DNA from: Pseudomonadota bacterium
GTDB taxonomy: Bacteria > Pseudomonadota > Gammaproteobacteria > Burkholderiales > Burkholderiaceae_C
NCBI GenBank assembly: GCA_029779845.1
Contig: JAKOZT010000140.1
Span: 1 to 48,381, forward strand
Direction: 5' to 3'
DNA: 48,381 nt
Position 1 is the first letter of the stretch, and every line of letters begins with the position of its first letter. Both the position numbers and the translations under genes were made by a program. The notes below the pieces were generated by a model. That model was not told where the DNA came from, searched no databases, and saw only the letters and a program-made list of their open reading frames with translations. Of this stretch, positions 40,619 through 48,381 are shown in pieces.

Positions 40619-41910
40619 TGAAGCACCTGCTGAAGTTCATCGCCGGCGTGCTGGCGGCGCTGCTGCTCGCGGCCGTGCTGCTCGCTGCGCTGGCCTGGCA
40701 TGCGCTCGCGCCGCAGCCGGGTGAATGGGCGATGGCGCTGCGCGTGTGGACGTTCGAACGCCGGGCCAGCGTGCCCACGCTGCTGCGCTGGGCCACGCAC
40801 CCGCTGGCGCTGCCGTGGCTCGACGGGCGTCGCCTCGGCCCGTGGCAGCTGCACGCCGAAGGCCCGCATCGGATCACGGCGCGCTGCGCGCCCTGCCGCG
40901 TGCAGCTCGACGGCCTGGGCTCGCAGCCGATCGCGATCGACGCGGCGCGCCTCGTCGTCGACGTGCGCGGCGCCGACCGTTTCGACGGCACGCTGCGCCT
41001 GGGCCGCGGCGAGCGCCCGGCGACGATCGCCTGGCGCGCCGAACTGCAGCGCGACGGCCTCGCGCTGCAGGCCGAGCTGCCGCCCACGCCGCTGGCGCAG
41101 GTGCTCACGGCGTTCGCGCCCGCCCTCCCCGAGCTGCCAACCGCGCAAGTGCAAGGCAGCGTGGCGCTCAAGCTCGAAGGCCGGCTGGGCGAACAGGGCT
41201 GGCGCCTCGCGAAGATCAGGCCGCTGCTCGCCGACATCACCGTCGCCGGCCTGGGCACCGAGGCGCTGCGCGATGTCGACGTCGCGCAGCGCTGCCGCCC
41301 GCAGCCGGCGTCCGGGCGCATCGAAGGCTGGATCCAGAACGCGGTGATCGCCGCCGAGGACCAGCGCTTCTTCGAACACCCCGGCTACGAACTCGAGGCC
41401 TGGGTCGCGGTGCTGAAGGCCAACCAGCAGATCAACCCAAAAGCGGGCGAGCCGCTGCAGGGCGCCAGCACCATCACGCAGCAGCTCGCCAAGCTGCTGT
41501 ACACCGGCGACGAGCGCGACGCCGCGCGCAAGCTGCGCGAGTGGCTGTACGCGGTGGAGATGGAGCGCACGCTCGGCAAGGGCCGCATTCTGCAGCTCTA
41601 CCTCGCGCTGCTGCCCTGGGGCGACGGCATCTGCGGCGCCGAAGCGGCGGCGCGCCACCACCTCGGCAAGAGCGCCAACCAGCTCAAGCCGCGCGAGGCG
41701 GCCTGGCTCGCCAGCCTGCTGATCAACCCCGACCGGCAGCTGCAGCGCTGGGCCGTCGACGAAGACAGGGCGCGCGAACGCGCCGCCTGGGTGCTCAGGA
41801 ACATCCGGCGCCTGCCGCGCGAGCGCCGCGAGGCCGAACTCGACGCGCTGGTGAGCTGGCGCCCGCCCATCGGCCGCAGCGCGCCGGGTGCGCATAATGG
41901 GACTCGCTAA
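40618..41910 (+). CDS. GT51 peptidoglycan glycosyltransferase without transpeptidase domain
   Basis: 430 residues: an N-terminal membrane anchor (about 5-30), a novel beta-rich region (about 80-215) possibly AsmA-like, and a C-terminal glycosyltransferase-51 domain (about 235-395): AVIAAEDQRFFEHPGYE with catalytic E247, GASTITQQLAKLLYT, EMERTLGKGRILQLYLALLP and AAARHHLGKSANQL. It polymerises lipid II into glycan chains, like MtgA, but is much longer because of the extra domain. ATG 40618 overlaps the previous stop by one base, so it is translationally coupled to the exosortase module. Confidence 0.87.
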   Translation: MKHLLKFIAGVLAALLLAAVLLAALAWHALAPQPGEWAMALRVWTFERRASVPTLLRWATHPLALPWLDGRRLGPWQLHAEGPHRITARCAPCRVQLDGLGSQPIAIDAARLVVDVRGADRFDGTLRLGRGERPATIAWRAELQRDGLALQAELPPTPLAQVLTAFAPALPELPTAQVQGSVALKLEGRLGEQGWRLAKIRPLLADITVAGLGTEALRDVDVAQRCRPQPASGRIEGWIQNAVIAAEDQRFFEHPGYELEAWVAVLKANQQINPKAGEPLQGASTITQQLAKLLYTGDERDAARKLREWLYAVEMERTLGKGRILQLYLALLPWGDGICGAEAAARHHLGKSANQLKPREAAWLASLLINPDRQLQRWAVDEDRARERAAWVLRNIRRLPRERREAELDALVSWRPPIGRSAPGAHNGTR

Positions 41911-41938
41911 CGCGACAACTCAGCGGAGGAATGCAGCG

Positions 41939-43435
41939 ATGAAGTTCGGCGGCCGATCGGCACATCACCCCTGGATCGTGGCGGCCTGCCTGGCCCTGTC
42001 GGCCTGCGGCGGCGGGGGGGGCGGGGGTGGAGGCGGTGGCGCAGCGGATCTGCGCACCGCGAGCTGGGCGCAGCAGTGTTCGGTGAGCAACCCCTACCGC
42101 GCCGACGCCAGCCGCGCCATCACGACGGGCAGCCTGCGCACCGAGAAGAGCTGGGTGCGCGCGCACGTCGACGAAGCCTATCTCTGGTACGACGAAGTGC
42201 CCGGCGTCGACGCCGACCTCGCGGCCTACAGCACGGACACCGCCGCGGGCTTCTACACCGCCATCGACGGCTACTTCGAGGCCTTGAAGGTCACCAGCAA
42301 GGACCGCTTCAGCTTCACCTACCCCACCAAGGCCTGGAACACGCTGTTCCAGTCGGGCCAGAGGGTCGGCGACGGCATCCAGTGGCACTACGACTCGCCG
42401 ACTCCGCCGCGCAACATGCGCGTGGTCTACGTGGAGCCCGGCTCGCCCGGGGCAACCGCGGGCGTGCAGCGTGGCGACACGCTGCTGTCGGTGAACGGCG
42501 TCCCGGCGGACGACACCACCGTGGCGGGCGTCGCGGTGTTGAACGAAGCCTTGTTCGGCTCGACCACCACGGCCTACAGCTACGTGTTCAGGCGCGGCGG
42601 CGTCACGCAGGGTGCCAAGGCCATCGCCAAGATCGCCAGCCTCGTCAGCGATCCGGTGCCGCAGACCTCGGTGCTGACCGCCGGCGACGGCAGCAAGGTC
42701 GGCTACCTGCTCTTCAACGACCACATCGCGACCGCCGAAGGCAGGCTGGCCACGGCGATCGCCACGCTGCAGGCCCAGAACGTCAGCGACCTGGTGCTGG
42801 ACCTGCGCTACAACGGCGGCGGCTACCTCTACATCGCCAGCGAGCTGGCCTACATGATCGCCGGCCCGGCGCGCACCAGCGGCAAGGCCTTCGAGACGCT
42901 GCGCTTCAACCGCAAGCGCAGCGCGGACAACGAGACCACGCCGTTCTACAACACCTCGACGCAGAGCCAGGCCCTGCCCACGCTCGGCCTGTCGCGCGTC
43001 TACGTGCTGACCGGCCCGGGCACCTGCTCGGCCAGCGAAGCCATCATCAACGGCCTGGAAGGCGTGGACGTGACGGTGCAGCGCATCGGCGCCACCACCT
43101 GCGGCAAGCCCTATGGCTTCTACGCCACCGACAACTGCGGCATCTCCTACTTCCCGATCGAGTTCCAGGGCGTCAATGCCAAGAGCTTCGGCGACTACGC
43201 CGGCGGCTTCACGCCCAACTGCACGGTGGCCGACGACCTGGAGCATGCGCTGGGCGACGTGGCCGAGGCGCGCCTGGCGGCGGCCCTCACGCTGCGCGCC
43301 ACGGGGGCCTGCCCGGCGGGCGCGGCCAGCGCGGCGGCGCGCGCGCTGGCCAGCCGCGCGGGTACGGCGCCGGCCGCCGGCACGCTGGTGAAGCACCCGG
43401 CGCGCGAGAACGCCTACCGCGGCGGGCGCGAGTGA
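41939..43435 (+). CDS. S41 family peptidase lipoprotein
   Basis: 498 residues. The signal ends LALSAC (lipidated Cys) followed by a run of glycines, as in many Burkholderiales lipoproteins. A PDZ-like segment (VVYVEPGSPGATAGVQRGDT) is followed by the tail-specific-protease domain: YLLFNDHI, LVLDLRYNGGGYLY, and the nucleophile region TGPGTCSASEAIINGL with Ser364 as the expected catalytic serine. Probably degrades or trims periplasmic or surface proteins. The run of eight G's (42014-42021) is a potential slippage site. ATG 41939 follows GCGGAGGAA. Its start is 28 bp after the GT51 gene. Confidence 0.9.
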   Translation: MKFGGRSAHHPWIVAACLALSACGGGGGGGGGGGAADLRTASWAQQCSVSNPYRADASRAITTGSLRTEKSWVRAHVDEAYLWYDEVPGVDADLAAYSTDTAAGFYTAIDGYFEALKVTSKDRFSFTYPTKAWNTLFQSGQRVGDGIQWHYDSPTPPRNMRVVYVEPGSPGATAGVQRGDTLLSVNGVPADDTTVAGVAVLNEALFGSTTTAYSYVFRRGGVTQGAKAIAKIASLVSDPVPQTSVLTAGDGSKVGYLLFNDHIATAEGRLATAIATLQAQNVSDLVLDLRYNGGGYLYIASELAYMIAGPARTSGKAFETLRFNRKRSADNETTPFYNTSTQSQALPTLGLSRVYVLTGPGTCSASEAIINGLEGVDVTVQRIGATTCGKPYGFYATDNCGISYFPIEFQGVNAKSFGDYAGGFTPNCTVADDLEHALGDVAEARLAAALTLRATGACPAGAASAAARALASRAGTAPAAGTLVKHPARENAYRGGRE

Positions 43436-43454
43436 GATGCAGCGTGCCGAGACG

Positions 43455-44243
43455 CTAACCTTCCGCCGCCCGCCGCCCGCCGCCCGCCGCCCGGCGCAAA
43501 CGCCGCAGCGTCAGCGCCTGCGCCAGCAGCGCGGCGAGCACCGCCAGCGCATAGGCTGCGGCCAGCCCGCTGCGCGGCAGCAGCAGGCCCAGCACGAAGA
43601 AGAACAGCGCGAAGCCGAACAGCCCGGCCACCATGCCGCGCATCACCTGCTGCGCCGCGCCCGTGCCGGCCATGCGGTGCGCGAATACGGTCAGGATGAG
43701 CCCCATGAAGGGGAAGGACGCGAGCACGCCGCTGATGCGCGGCCCGGCCAGCGGCGCGACCGCCGTCACGCCGACGATCAGGGCGGCGATGAGCAGCATG
43801 CGCGCGGGCAAGTCCCACCACGGCGGCGGCACGCGAGCGCGTTCGACCGCGCCGCGCGGGCTCAGCCACAGCGCGAACTGGATCGCCGCGACGGCCACGA
43901 TGAACAGCGCCGCCTGCGGCAAGGCAGCGTGCTGCAGCACCAGTGCGACGGCGACGAAGGCCGCGCAGCCCAGCGCCAGCGCCGCCGGCCAGCCGCGCGG
44001 CGCAAGCCGCACGTAGACCAGCCCGAACGCGGCCTGGGCCGCGGTGGCGACGAGCGAGCCCGCAGTGGCCTGCGCGGCGAACGCCGGCCCGCGCTCGAGC
44101 GCGAGGAACAGCGAGATCGGCCCGGAGGTCAGCGGCAGCCCGACGACGAAGCCGCCCACCGTTTCGCCCCAGCGCCGGACGGCCAGGCTCGCGGCCAGCA
44201 ACAGCAGCGGCGTCAGCAGGAGCTTGAAGGCGAGCAGGTCCAT
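43455..44243 (-). CDS. Hypothetical integral membrane protein
   Basis: 262 residues, mostly hydrophobic, with about eight to ten transmembrane segments. Features: AVRRWGETVGGFVVGLPLTS, GPISLFLALERGPAFAAQAT, and a cytoplasmic WLSPRGAVERARVPPPWWDLP. I recognise no described family, though the LPLTSGP block seems to recur in similar proteobacterial proteins. ATG 44243 gives a start directly at the first helix; upstream in-frame residues are not hydrophobic. The C-terminus AAGGGRRAAGGGRR-like is encoded by four tandem 7-bp repeats (43463-43490). Confidence 0.75.
   Translation of the reverse strand: MDLLAFKLLLTPLLLLAASLAVRRWGETVGGFVVGLPLTSGPISLFLALERGPAFAAQATAGSLVATAAQAAFGLVYVRLAPRGWPAALALGCAAFVAVALVLQHAALPQAALFIVAVAAIQFALWLSPRGAVERARVPPPWWDLPARMLLIAALIVGVTAVAPLAGPRISGVLASFPFMGLILTVFAHRMAGTGAAQQVMRGMVAGLFGFALFFFVLGLLLPRSGLAAAYALAVLAALLAQALTLRRLRRAAGGGRRAAEG
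43463..43490. repeat. Four tandem 7-bp repeats (ccgccgc)
   Basis: ccgccgc repeated four times in the last codons of the membrane protein. Because 7 is not a multiple of 3, gain or loss of a unit would shift the frame and change the C-terminus. Confidence 0.8.
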
Positions 44244-44347
44244 TGCGCCGATGATCGCAGCAGCGGATGCATATGCGGATAACGAGCTTGGCGCGCGCAT
44301 AGACTCGCCGCTTCGATCGCTTCGCCCCGCTACCCCAGGAGACCCGC

Positions 44348-45640
44348 ATGACCCGCGACACCAGCCAATGGCGCTTCGAGACCAAGTCCGTGCACGCCGG
44401 CTACACGCCCGAGCCGACCACGCACGCGGTGGCCGTGCCGCTGTACCAGACCGTGGCCTATGCCTTCGACAGCGCGCAGCACGGCGCCGACCTGTTCGAC
44501 CTGAAGGTGGCGGGCAACATCTACACGCGCATCATGAACCCGACGCAGGCGGTGCTCGAGGAGCGCGTCGCCGCGCTCGAAGGCGGCATCGCCTCGCTCG
44601 CGCTGGCCTCGGGCCAGGCGGCGATCACCTACGCGATCCAGACCATCGCCGAGGCGGGCGACAACATCGTCGCCAGCAGCGCGCTGTACGGCGGCACCTA
44701 CAACCTGTTCGCGCACACGCTGCCGCAGTACGGCATCCAGGCGCGCTTCGCCGACTACCGCGACCCGAAGAGCTTCGAGCCGCTGATCGATGCGCGCACC
44801 AAGGCCGTGTTCGTCGAATCGCTCGGCAACCCGCAGGGCAACATCACCGACATCGCGGCCGTCGCCGCGATCGCGCACCGGCACGGCGTGCCGCTGATCG
44901 TCGACAACACCGTGCCCAGCCCGTATCTCTGCCGGCCGTTCGAGCACGGCGCCGACATCGTCGTGCACTCGCTGACCAAGTACCTCGGCGGCCACGGCAC
45001 CAGCATCGGCGGGGCGATCGTCGACTCCGGCAAGTTCCCCTGGGCCCAGCACAAGGAGCGCTTCAAGCGCCTGAACGAGCCCGACGTCAGCTACCACGGC
45101 GTGGTCTACACCGAGGCGCTGGGCCCCGCCGCCTACATCGGCCGCGCGCGCGTCGTGCCGCTGCGCAACATGGGCGCGGCGATCTCGCCCTTCAACGCCT
45201 GGCAGATCCTGCAAGGCGTGGAGACGCTGGCGCTGCGCATGGATCGCATCTGCGACAACGCGCTCGCGGTGGCGCGGCACCTGAAGCAGCATCCGAAGGT
45301 GGCGTGGGTCAACTACGCCGGGCTGGAAGACCACCCGGACCATGCGCTGGTGAAGAAGCTGATGGGCGGGCGCGCCTCGGGCCTGCTGACCTTCGGCGTC
45401 AAGAGCGGGCGCGCCGGCGGCGAGCGTTTTCTCGACGCGCTGCAGCTGTTCACGCGGCTGGTCAACATCGGCGACACCAAGTCGCTCGCCACGCACCCGG
45501 CCTCGACCACGCACCGCCAGCTCTCGCCGGAAGAATTGAAGAAGGCCGGCGTCAGCGAGGAGACGGTGCGCCTGTGCGTCGGCATCGAGCACATCGACGA
45601 CCTGCGCGCCGACCTCGACGCGGCGCTGGCGAAAGCCTGA
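44348..45640 (+). CDS. metY: O-acetylhomoserine aminocarboxypropyltransferase (sulfhydrylase)
   Basis: 430 residues of the Cys/Met-metabolism PLP family. It forms homocysteine from O-acetylhomoserine and sulfide, feeding methionine synthesis. Seen: FETKSVHAGYTPEPTTHAVA, YTRIMNPTQAVLEERVAALEGG, ALASGQAAITYA, PLP lysine K211 in VVHSLTKYLGGHGT, and the MetY-typical STTHRQLSPEELKKAGV near the end. MetY enzymes are longer than cystathionine synthases, as here. ATG 44348 follows CAGGAG. No other met genes are adjacent. Confidence 0.95.
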   Translation: MTRDTSQWRFETKSVHAGYTPEPTTHAVAVPLYQTVAYAFDSAQHGADLFDLKVAGNIYTRIMNPTQAVLEERVAALEGGIASLALASGQAAITYAIQTIAEAGDNIVASSALYGGTYNLFAHTLPQYGIQARFADYRDPKSFEPLIDARTKAVFVESLGNPQGNITDIAAVAAIAHRHGVPLIVDNTVPSPYLCRPFEHGADIVVHSLTKYLGGHGTSIGGAIVDSGKFPWAQHKERFKRLNEPDVSYHGVVYTEALGPAAYIGRARVVPLRNMGAAISPFNAWQILQGVETLALRMDRICDNALAVARHLKQHPKVAWVNYAGLEDHPDHALVKKLMGGRASGLLTFGVKSGRAGGERFLDALQLFTRLVNIGDTKSLATHPASTTHRQLSPEELKKAGVSEETVRLCVGIEHIDDLRADLDAALAKA

Positions 45641-45656
45641 TTGAAATCGCGCGCTC

Positions 45657-45676
45657 CGCTCCCAGATCGGGGAGCG
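45657..45676 (+). terminator. Possible metY terminator hairpin
   Basis: CGCTCCC-agatcg-GGGAGCG gives a perfect 7-bp stem starting 16 bp after the metY stop. No T-run follows (tgggggta), so it is a weak intrinsic terminator at best. Confidence 0.35.
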
Positions 45677-45719
45677 TGGGGGTAGTACCATGCCCGCGCT
45701 TCACTGGGGAGAACCGACC

Positions 45720-46340
45720 ATGACCTTCTCGATCCCGCGCCGCCTGCTCGGCGCCTTCGCCGCGATCGCGGCCGCGCTCGCGCTCGGCGGCTGCGGCTAC
45801 AACGATTTCCAGCGCCTCGACGAGCAGACCAAGTCGGCCTGGTCCGAGGTGCTGAACCAGTACCAACGGCGCGCCGATCTCATTCCCAACATCGTCGCCA
45901 CCGTCAAGGGCGAGGCCAACTTCGAGCAGGAGACGCTCACCAAGGTGGTCGAGGCGCGCGCCAAGGCCACCTCCATCCAGGCCACGCCCGAGCTGATCAA
46001 CGACCCGGCGGCGTTCCAGAAATTCCAGGCCGCGCAGGGCGAGCTGTCGGGTGCGCTGTCGCGCCTGATGGCGGTCGTCGAGAACTACCCGAACCTGAAG
46101 GCCAACCAGGGCTTCCAGGACCTGCGCGTGCAGCTCGAAGGCACCGAGAACCGCATCACCGTCGCGCGCGGCCGCTACGTCAAGGCGGTGCAGGACTACA
46201 ACGTGCTGACGCGCAGCTTCCCGACCAACCTGACCGCGATGCTGTTCAGCTACAAGGTCAAGGAGAACTTCACCGTGCAGAACGAGGCGCAGATCTCGCA
46301 GCCGCCGGCGGTGAGCTTCGACAAACCGGCGTCCAGGTAA
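45720..46340 (+). CDS. lemA: LemA family protein
   Basis: 206 residues. An N-terminal signal ends in LALGGC with Cys25, suggesting a lipoprotein. The LemA core is clear: YNDFQRLDEQTKSAWSEVLN, QYQRRADLIPNIVATVKGEA, ARAKATSIQATPEL, LSRLMAVVENYPNLKANQGF, LEGTENRITVARGRYVKAVQ and YNVLTRSFPTNLTAMLF. LemA proteins are coiled envelope proteins of poorly known function. ATG 45720 after GGGGAGAA. It leads the usual LemA-TPM-TPM cluster. Confidence 0.95.
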   Translation: MTFSIPRRLLGAFAAIAAALALGGCGYNDFQRLDEQTKSAWSEVLNQYQRRADLIPNIVATVKGEANFEQETLTKVVEARAKATSIQATPELINDPAAFQKFQAAQGELSGALSRLMAVVENYPNLKANQGFQDLRVQLEGTENRITVARGRYVKAVQDYNVLTRSFPTNLTAMLFSYKVKENFTVQNEAQISQPPAVSFDKPASR

Positions 46341-46356
46341 GCCGCGGCGCGTGGTG

Positions 46357-47289
46357 ATGCGCCTCGCGCGCTTCCTTGCCGCCGCGCTGCTGGCCGCGCT
46401 GGCCACGCTGGGGGCCGCGGCCTTCGCGCAGGCCGTGCTGCCGGTGCCGCCGCTGAGCGGCCGGGTGATCGACCAGACCGGCACGCTGACGGCCGCGCAG
46501 GCCCAGGCGATGAGCGACAAGCTCGCCGCGCTGGAAACGAAGCGCGGCTCGCAGCTCGTCGTGCTGATCGTTTCCAGCACGCAGCCGGAAGACATCGCCG
46601 CCTACGGCCAGCGGGTCGCCGATGCGTGGAAGATCGGCCGCCTCGCGGTCGGCGACGGCCTGCTGATCGTCGTCGCGAAAGAAGACCGCCGCGTGCGCAT
46701 CGAAGTCGCCAAGGCGCTCGAAGGCGCGGTGCCCGACCTGGCCGCCAAGCAGATCATCGGCGACGTGATCAGCCCGGCCTTCCGCAAGGGCGACTTCGCC
46801 GGCGGGCTGAACGCGGCGATCGACCGGCTCGACGCGCGCATCGCCAACGAGGGGCTGCCCGAGCCGAACGCGACACCCCAGGGACCGCTGCCGCCCTCGG
46901 GTCAGGGCTTCCAGCTGCAGGACATCGCCTTGTTCCTGTTCGTGGCCGTGCCCATCGTCGGCGCGGTGCTCACCGGCGTCCTCGGCCGCAAGCTCGGCTC
47001 GCTGGCCACCGCCGCGGCAGCCGGCGGCATGGGCTGGTGGCTCTCCGCGAGCATCGCCGTCGCGCTGGGCGTGGGCGTCGTCGCGCTGATCCTCGTGCTG
47101 GTGCTGGGCATCGGCGCGGCGCGGCGCGGCGTCGCACGCGGCACGCGCCACGGCGGGCCGCCGATCATCTGGGGCGGTGGTGGCGGTGGTGGCGGTGGTG
47201 GCGGCGGTGGCGGCTTCGGTGGGGGCGGCGGCTTCGGCTCCGGCGGCGGCGGCGACTTCGGCGGCGGCGGCGCGTCGGGAGACTGGTGA
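46357..47289 (+). CDS. TPM domain membrane protein (YgcG-like)
   Basis: 310 residues: signal peptide (ALLAALATLGAAAFAQA), TPM domain (about 35-170; GRVIDQTGTLTAAQAQAM, RGSQLVVLIVSSTQPEDI, GDGLLIVVAKEDRRVRIEV), two or three transmembrane segments (ALFLFVAVPIVGAVLTGV, ASIAVALGVGVVALILVLVL) and an extremely glycine-rich tail with GGG/FGGGG repeats ending GASGDW. The tail is encoded by a ggtggc-type simple repeat. TPM proteins act at membranes, and plant TPM members take part in photosystem repair; here role unknown. GTGs at 46351 and 46354 are alternatives. Confidence 0.9.
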   Translation: MRLARFLAAALLAALATLGAAAFAQAVLPVPPLSGRVIDQTGTLTAAQAQAMSDKLAALETKRGSQLVVLIVSSTQPEDIAAYGQRVADAWKIGRLAVGDGLLIVVAKEDRRVRIEVAKALEGAVPDLAAKQIIGDVISPAFRKGDFAGGLNAAIDRLDARIANEGLPEPNATPQGPLPPSGQGFQLQDIALFLFVAVPIVGAVLTGVLGRKLGSLATAAAAGGMGWWLSASIAVALGVGVVALILVLVLGIGAARRGVARGTRHGGPPIIWGGGGGGGGGGGGGGFGGGGGFGSGGGGDFGGGGASGDW

Positions 47290-47795
47290 TGAACAAGCTC
47301 GCCCGCATCCTCAAGCACCGCTGGCTCGACGAAGGCGACCTCGCGCGTGCGCTCGACGACGCCACGCTGACGCGCATCGAGCAGCGCGTGGCCGCCAGCG
47401 AGAAGCACCACAGCGGCGAGATCCGCGTCTGCGCCGAGGCCGGGCTGCCGCTGAGCTACCTGTGGCGCGGCGCGAGCGCGCGCGAACGCGCGCTGACGAT
47501 GTTCGGCAAGCTGCGCGTGTGGGACACCGAACACAACAACGGCGTGCTGATCTACCTGCTGCTGGCCGAGCACCGCATCGAGATCGTCGCCGACCGCGCG
47601 CTCGACCGCCTCGTCGGCGCGGCCGAGTGGCAGGGCGTGATGACGCGCATGCAGGCCGCGTTCCGCCAGGGCGAATTCGAGGCCGGGCTGAACGCCGCGA
47701 TCGACGCCGTCGATGCGCTGCTGGCGCGCCACTTTCCCCTCGCCCCCGGCCAGGCGAATCCGAACGAACTCGCCGACCGGCCGCATCTGCGCTGA
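47289..47795 (+). CDS. TPM domain-containing protein
   Basis: 168 residues, TPM domain at about 15-150: LTRIEQRVAASEKHHSGEIR, VCAEAGLPLSYLWRG, LRVWDTEHNNGVLIYLLLAE, HRIEIVADRALDRLVGAAEW and GEFEAGLNAAIDAVDALLAR. No signal peptide or membrane segment, so unlike its neighbour it is probably cytosolic. ATG 47289 overlaps the previous stop (TGATG). Third gene of the LemA-TPM-TPM group. Confidence 0.9.
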   Translation: MNKLARILKHRWLDEGDLARALDDATLTRIEQRVAASEKHHSGEIRVCAEAGLPLSYLWRGASARERALTMFGKLRVWDTEHNNGVLIYLLLAEHRIEIVADRALDRLVGAAEWQGVMTRMQAAFRQGEFEAGLNAAIDAVDALLARHFPLAPGQANPNELADRPHLR

Positions 47796-47806
47796 TACTG
47801 ACCGCC

Positions 47807-48381
47807 ATGAACAAGCTCACTCGCCGTCCCCTCGTCGCCGCTCTCGGCGTGCTCGCGCTCGGAGCGCTGGCCGCCTGCTCGAAGAAGGAGGAAGAAGCCG
47901 CCGCGCCCGCCGCCCCGTCCGCGCGCAAGCCCAACGGCATCGAGGCCTACGCGATCGCCCAGAAGGGCCACGGCTTCACGGTCGGCGCGCTGATGGCGGC
48001 CAACACCGTCTACGTCTTCTTCGACACCACCTGCCCGCACTGCGCCGAGCTGTGGGGCGCGTCGCAGCCGCTGCTCAACCGCCTGAAGATGGTGTGGATG
48101 CCGATCGGCCTGCTGCGCCCGCAATCGGGCCCGCAGGGCGCCACCATCCTGGCCGCGCCCGACCCCGCCAAGGCGATGACCGAGAACGAGGCCAGCGTGA
48201 TGGCGCGCGGCGGCGGCATCGGCGTGCCGGCCAGCCTGCCCGACGACATCGTGCAGAAGGTGAAGGAGAACACCGAGCTGTTCCGCCAGCTGCAGGCCGA
48301 CAGCGTGCCGCTGATCGTCTACCGCAATGCGGGCAGCGGCCAGCACGGCATGCACGCCGGCGCGCTCGACACGGCGGGCCT
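47807..48381 (+). CDS. DsbG/DsbC-like thioredoxin-fold lipoprotein (3' end outside window)
   Basis: At least 191 residues; the frame remains open at the window end. Signal and lipobox LGALAAC with a KKEEE linker, then a thioredoxin-like domain: YVFFDTTCPHCAELWGAS with the CPHC redox motif, WMPIGLLRPQSGPQGATIL, and a cis-proline-region VPLIVYRNAGSG. DsbC/DsbG-type proteins isomerise or protect protein thiols in the periplasm. Begins 11 bp after the TPM gene stop. Confidence 0.85.
   Translation, partial: MNKLTRRPLVAALGVLALGALAACSKKEEEAAAPAAPSARKPNGIEAYAIAQKGHGFTVGALMAANTVYVFFDTTCPHCAELWGASQPLLNRLKMVWMPIGLLRPQSGPQGATILAAPDPAKAMTENEASVMARGGGIGVPASLPDDIVQKVKENTELFRQLQADSVPLIVYRNAGSGQHGMHAGALDTAG

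Noticed and set aside
41395..41910. Bifunctional penicillin-binding protein
   Set aside because: The GT51 domain ends near residue 395 and no transpeptidase SxxK/KTG motifs follow, so it is glycosyltransferase only.
47170..47280. Gly-rich tract of the TPM protein as a CRISPR-like or minisatellite array
   Set aside because: It is a coding simple repeat (ggtggc type), in frame, with no spacers; such tails are normal for this family.

Overview
The window is GC-rich, densely coding DNA with very short intergenic gaps. The content (a phasin with PhaR-type operators, ahpCF, a Tct-family transporter gene, CreBC, an exosortase module, hemE next to priA) suggests the chromosome of a Burkholderiales betaproteobacterium, probably in the Rubrivivax/Leptothrix/Comamonadaceae neighbourhood. 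This is inferred from gene content and protein style; no database search was possible. I saw no rRNA, tRNA, CRISPR array, insertion sequence or prophage.

Layout. 1-1008 holds the 3' part of a TctA-type transporter gene, converging on a DUF1345 membrane protein. 1672-3881 is the ahpC-ahpF peroxide-detoxification operon with a possible OxyR site upstream. 4010-5451 holds two secreted proteins of unknown function, one a DUF2145 member. 5551-7364 holds an RlpA lipoprotein and a class IV aminotransferase that resembles (R)-selective amine transaminases. 7395-14308 is an unusual block: a SLOG-like Rossmann protein, a 1,879-residue protein joining two alpha/beta-hydrolase domains, a caspase-like CHAT protease domain and a helical C-terminal region, and an M15-type peptidase. 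It is followed by a BrnT/BrnA toxin-antitoxin pair.

14890-18736 (minus strand) carries a lipoprotein, an SDR oxidoreductase, an FHA membrane protein and a trypsin-like protease; the last three overlap. 18829-23405 is a nitrate/sulfonate/taurine-type ABC importer followed by a PhoX-like phosphatase. 23411-23479 is a three-copy 23-bp tandem repeat. 23482-26065 holds a DUF3237 protein, a small exported protein and methylmalonate-semialdehyde dehydrogenase, whose upstream region encodes a structured RNA ending in a strong intrinsic terminator. 26389-30507 holds a UPF0149 protein, priA and hemE. 30557-35210 runs cysK-creB-creC plus a double-GGDEF diguanylate cyclase.

35238-37084 holds a phasin preceded by two perfect PhaR-like palindromes and lacking a conventional start at the expected place, followed by two uncharacterised genes. 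37205-41910 is a compact exosortase module: a VIT/vWA protein with a PEP-CTERM-like tail, an exosortase, an EpsI-like small protein and a GT51 glycosyltransferase. The rest holds an S41 protease lipoprotein, a membrane protein, O-acetylhomoserine sulfhydrylase (metY), a LemA-TPM-TPM operon and the start of a DsbG-like lipoprotein cut by the window end.

The best candidates for an undescribed system are the SLOG / hydrolase-hydrolase-CHAT / M15 block (7.4-14.3 kb) and the four-gene exosortase module (37.2-41.9 kb).
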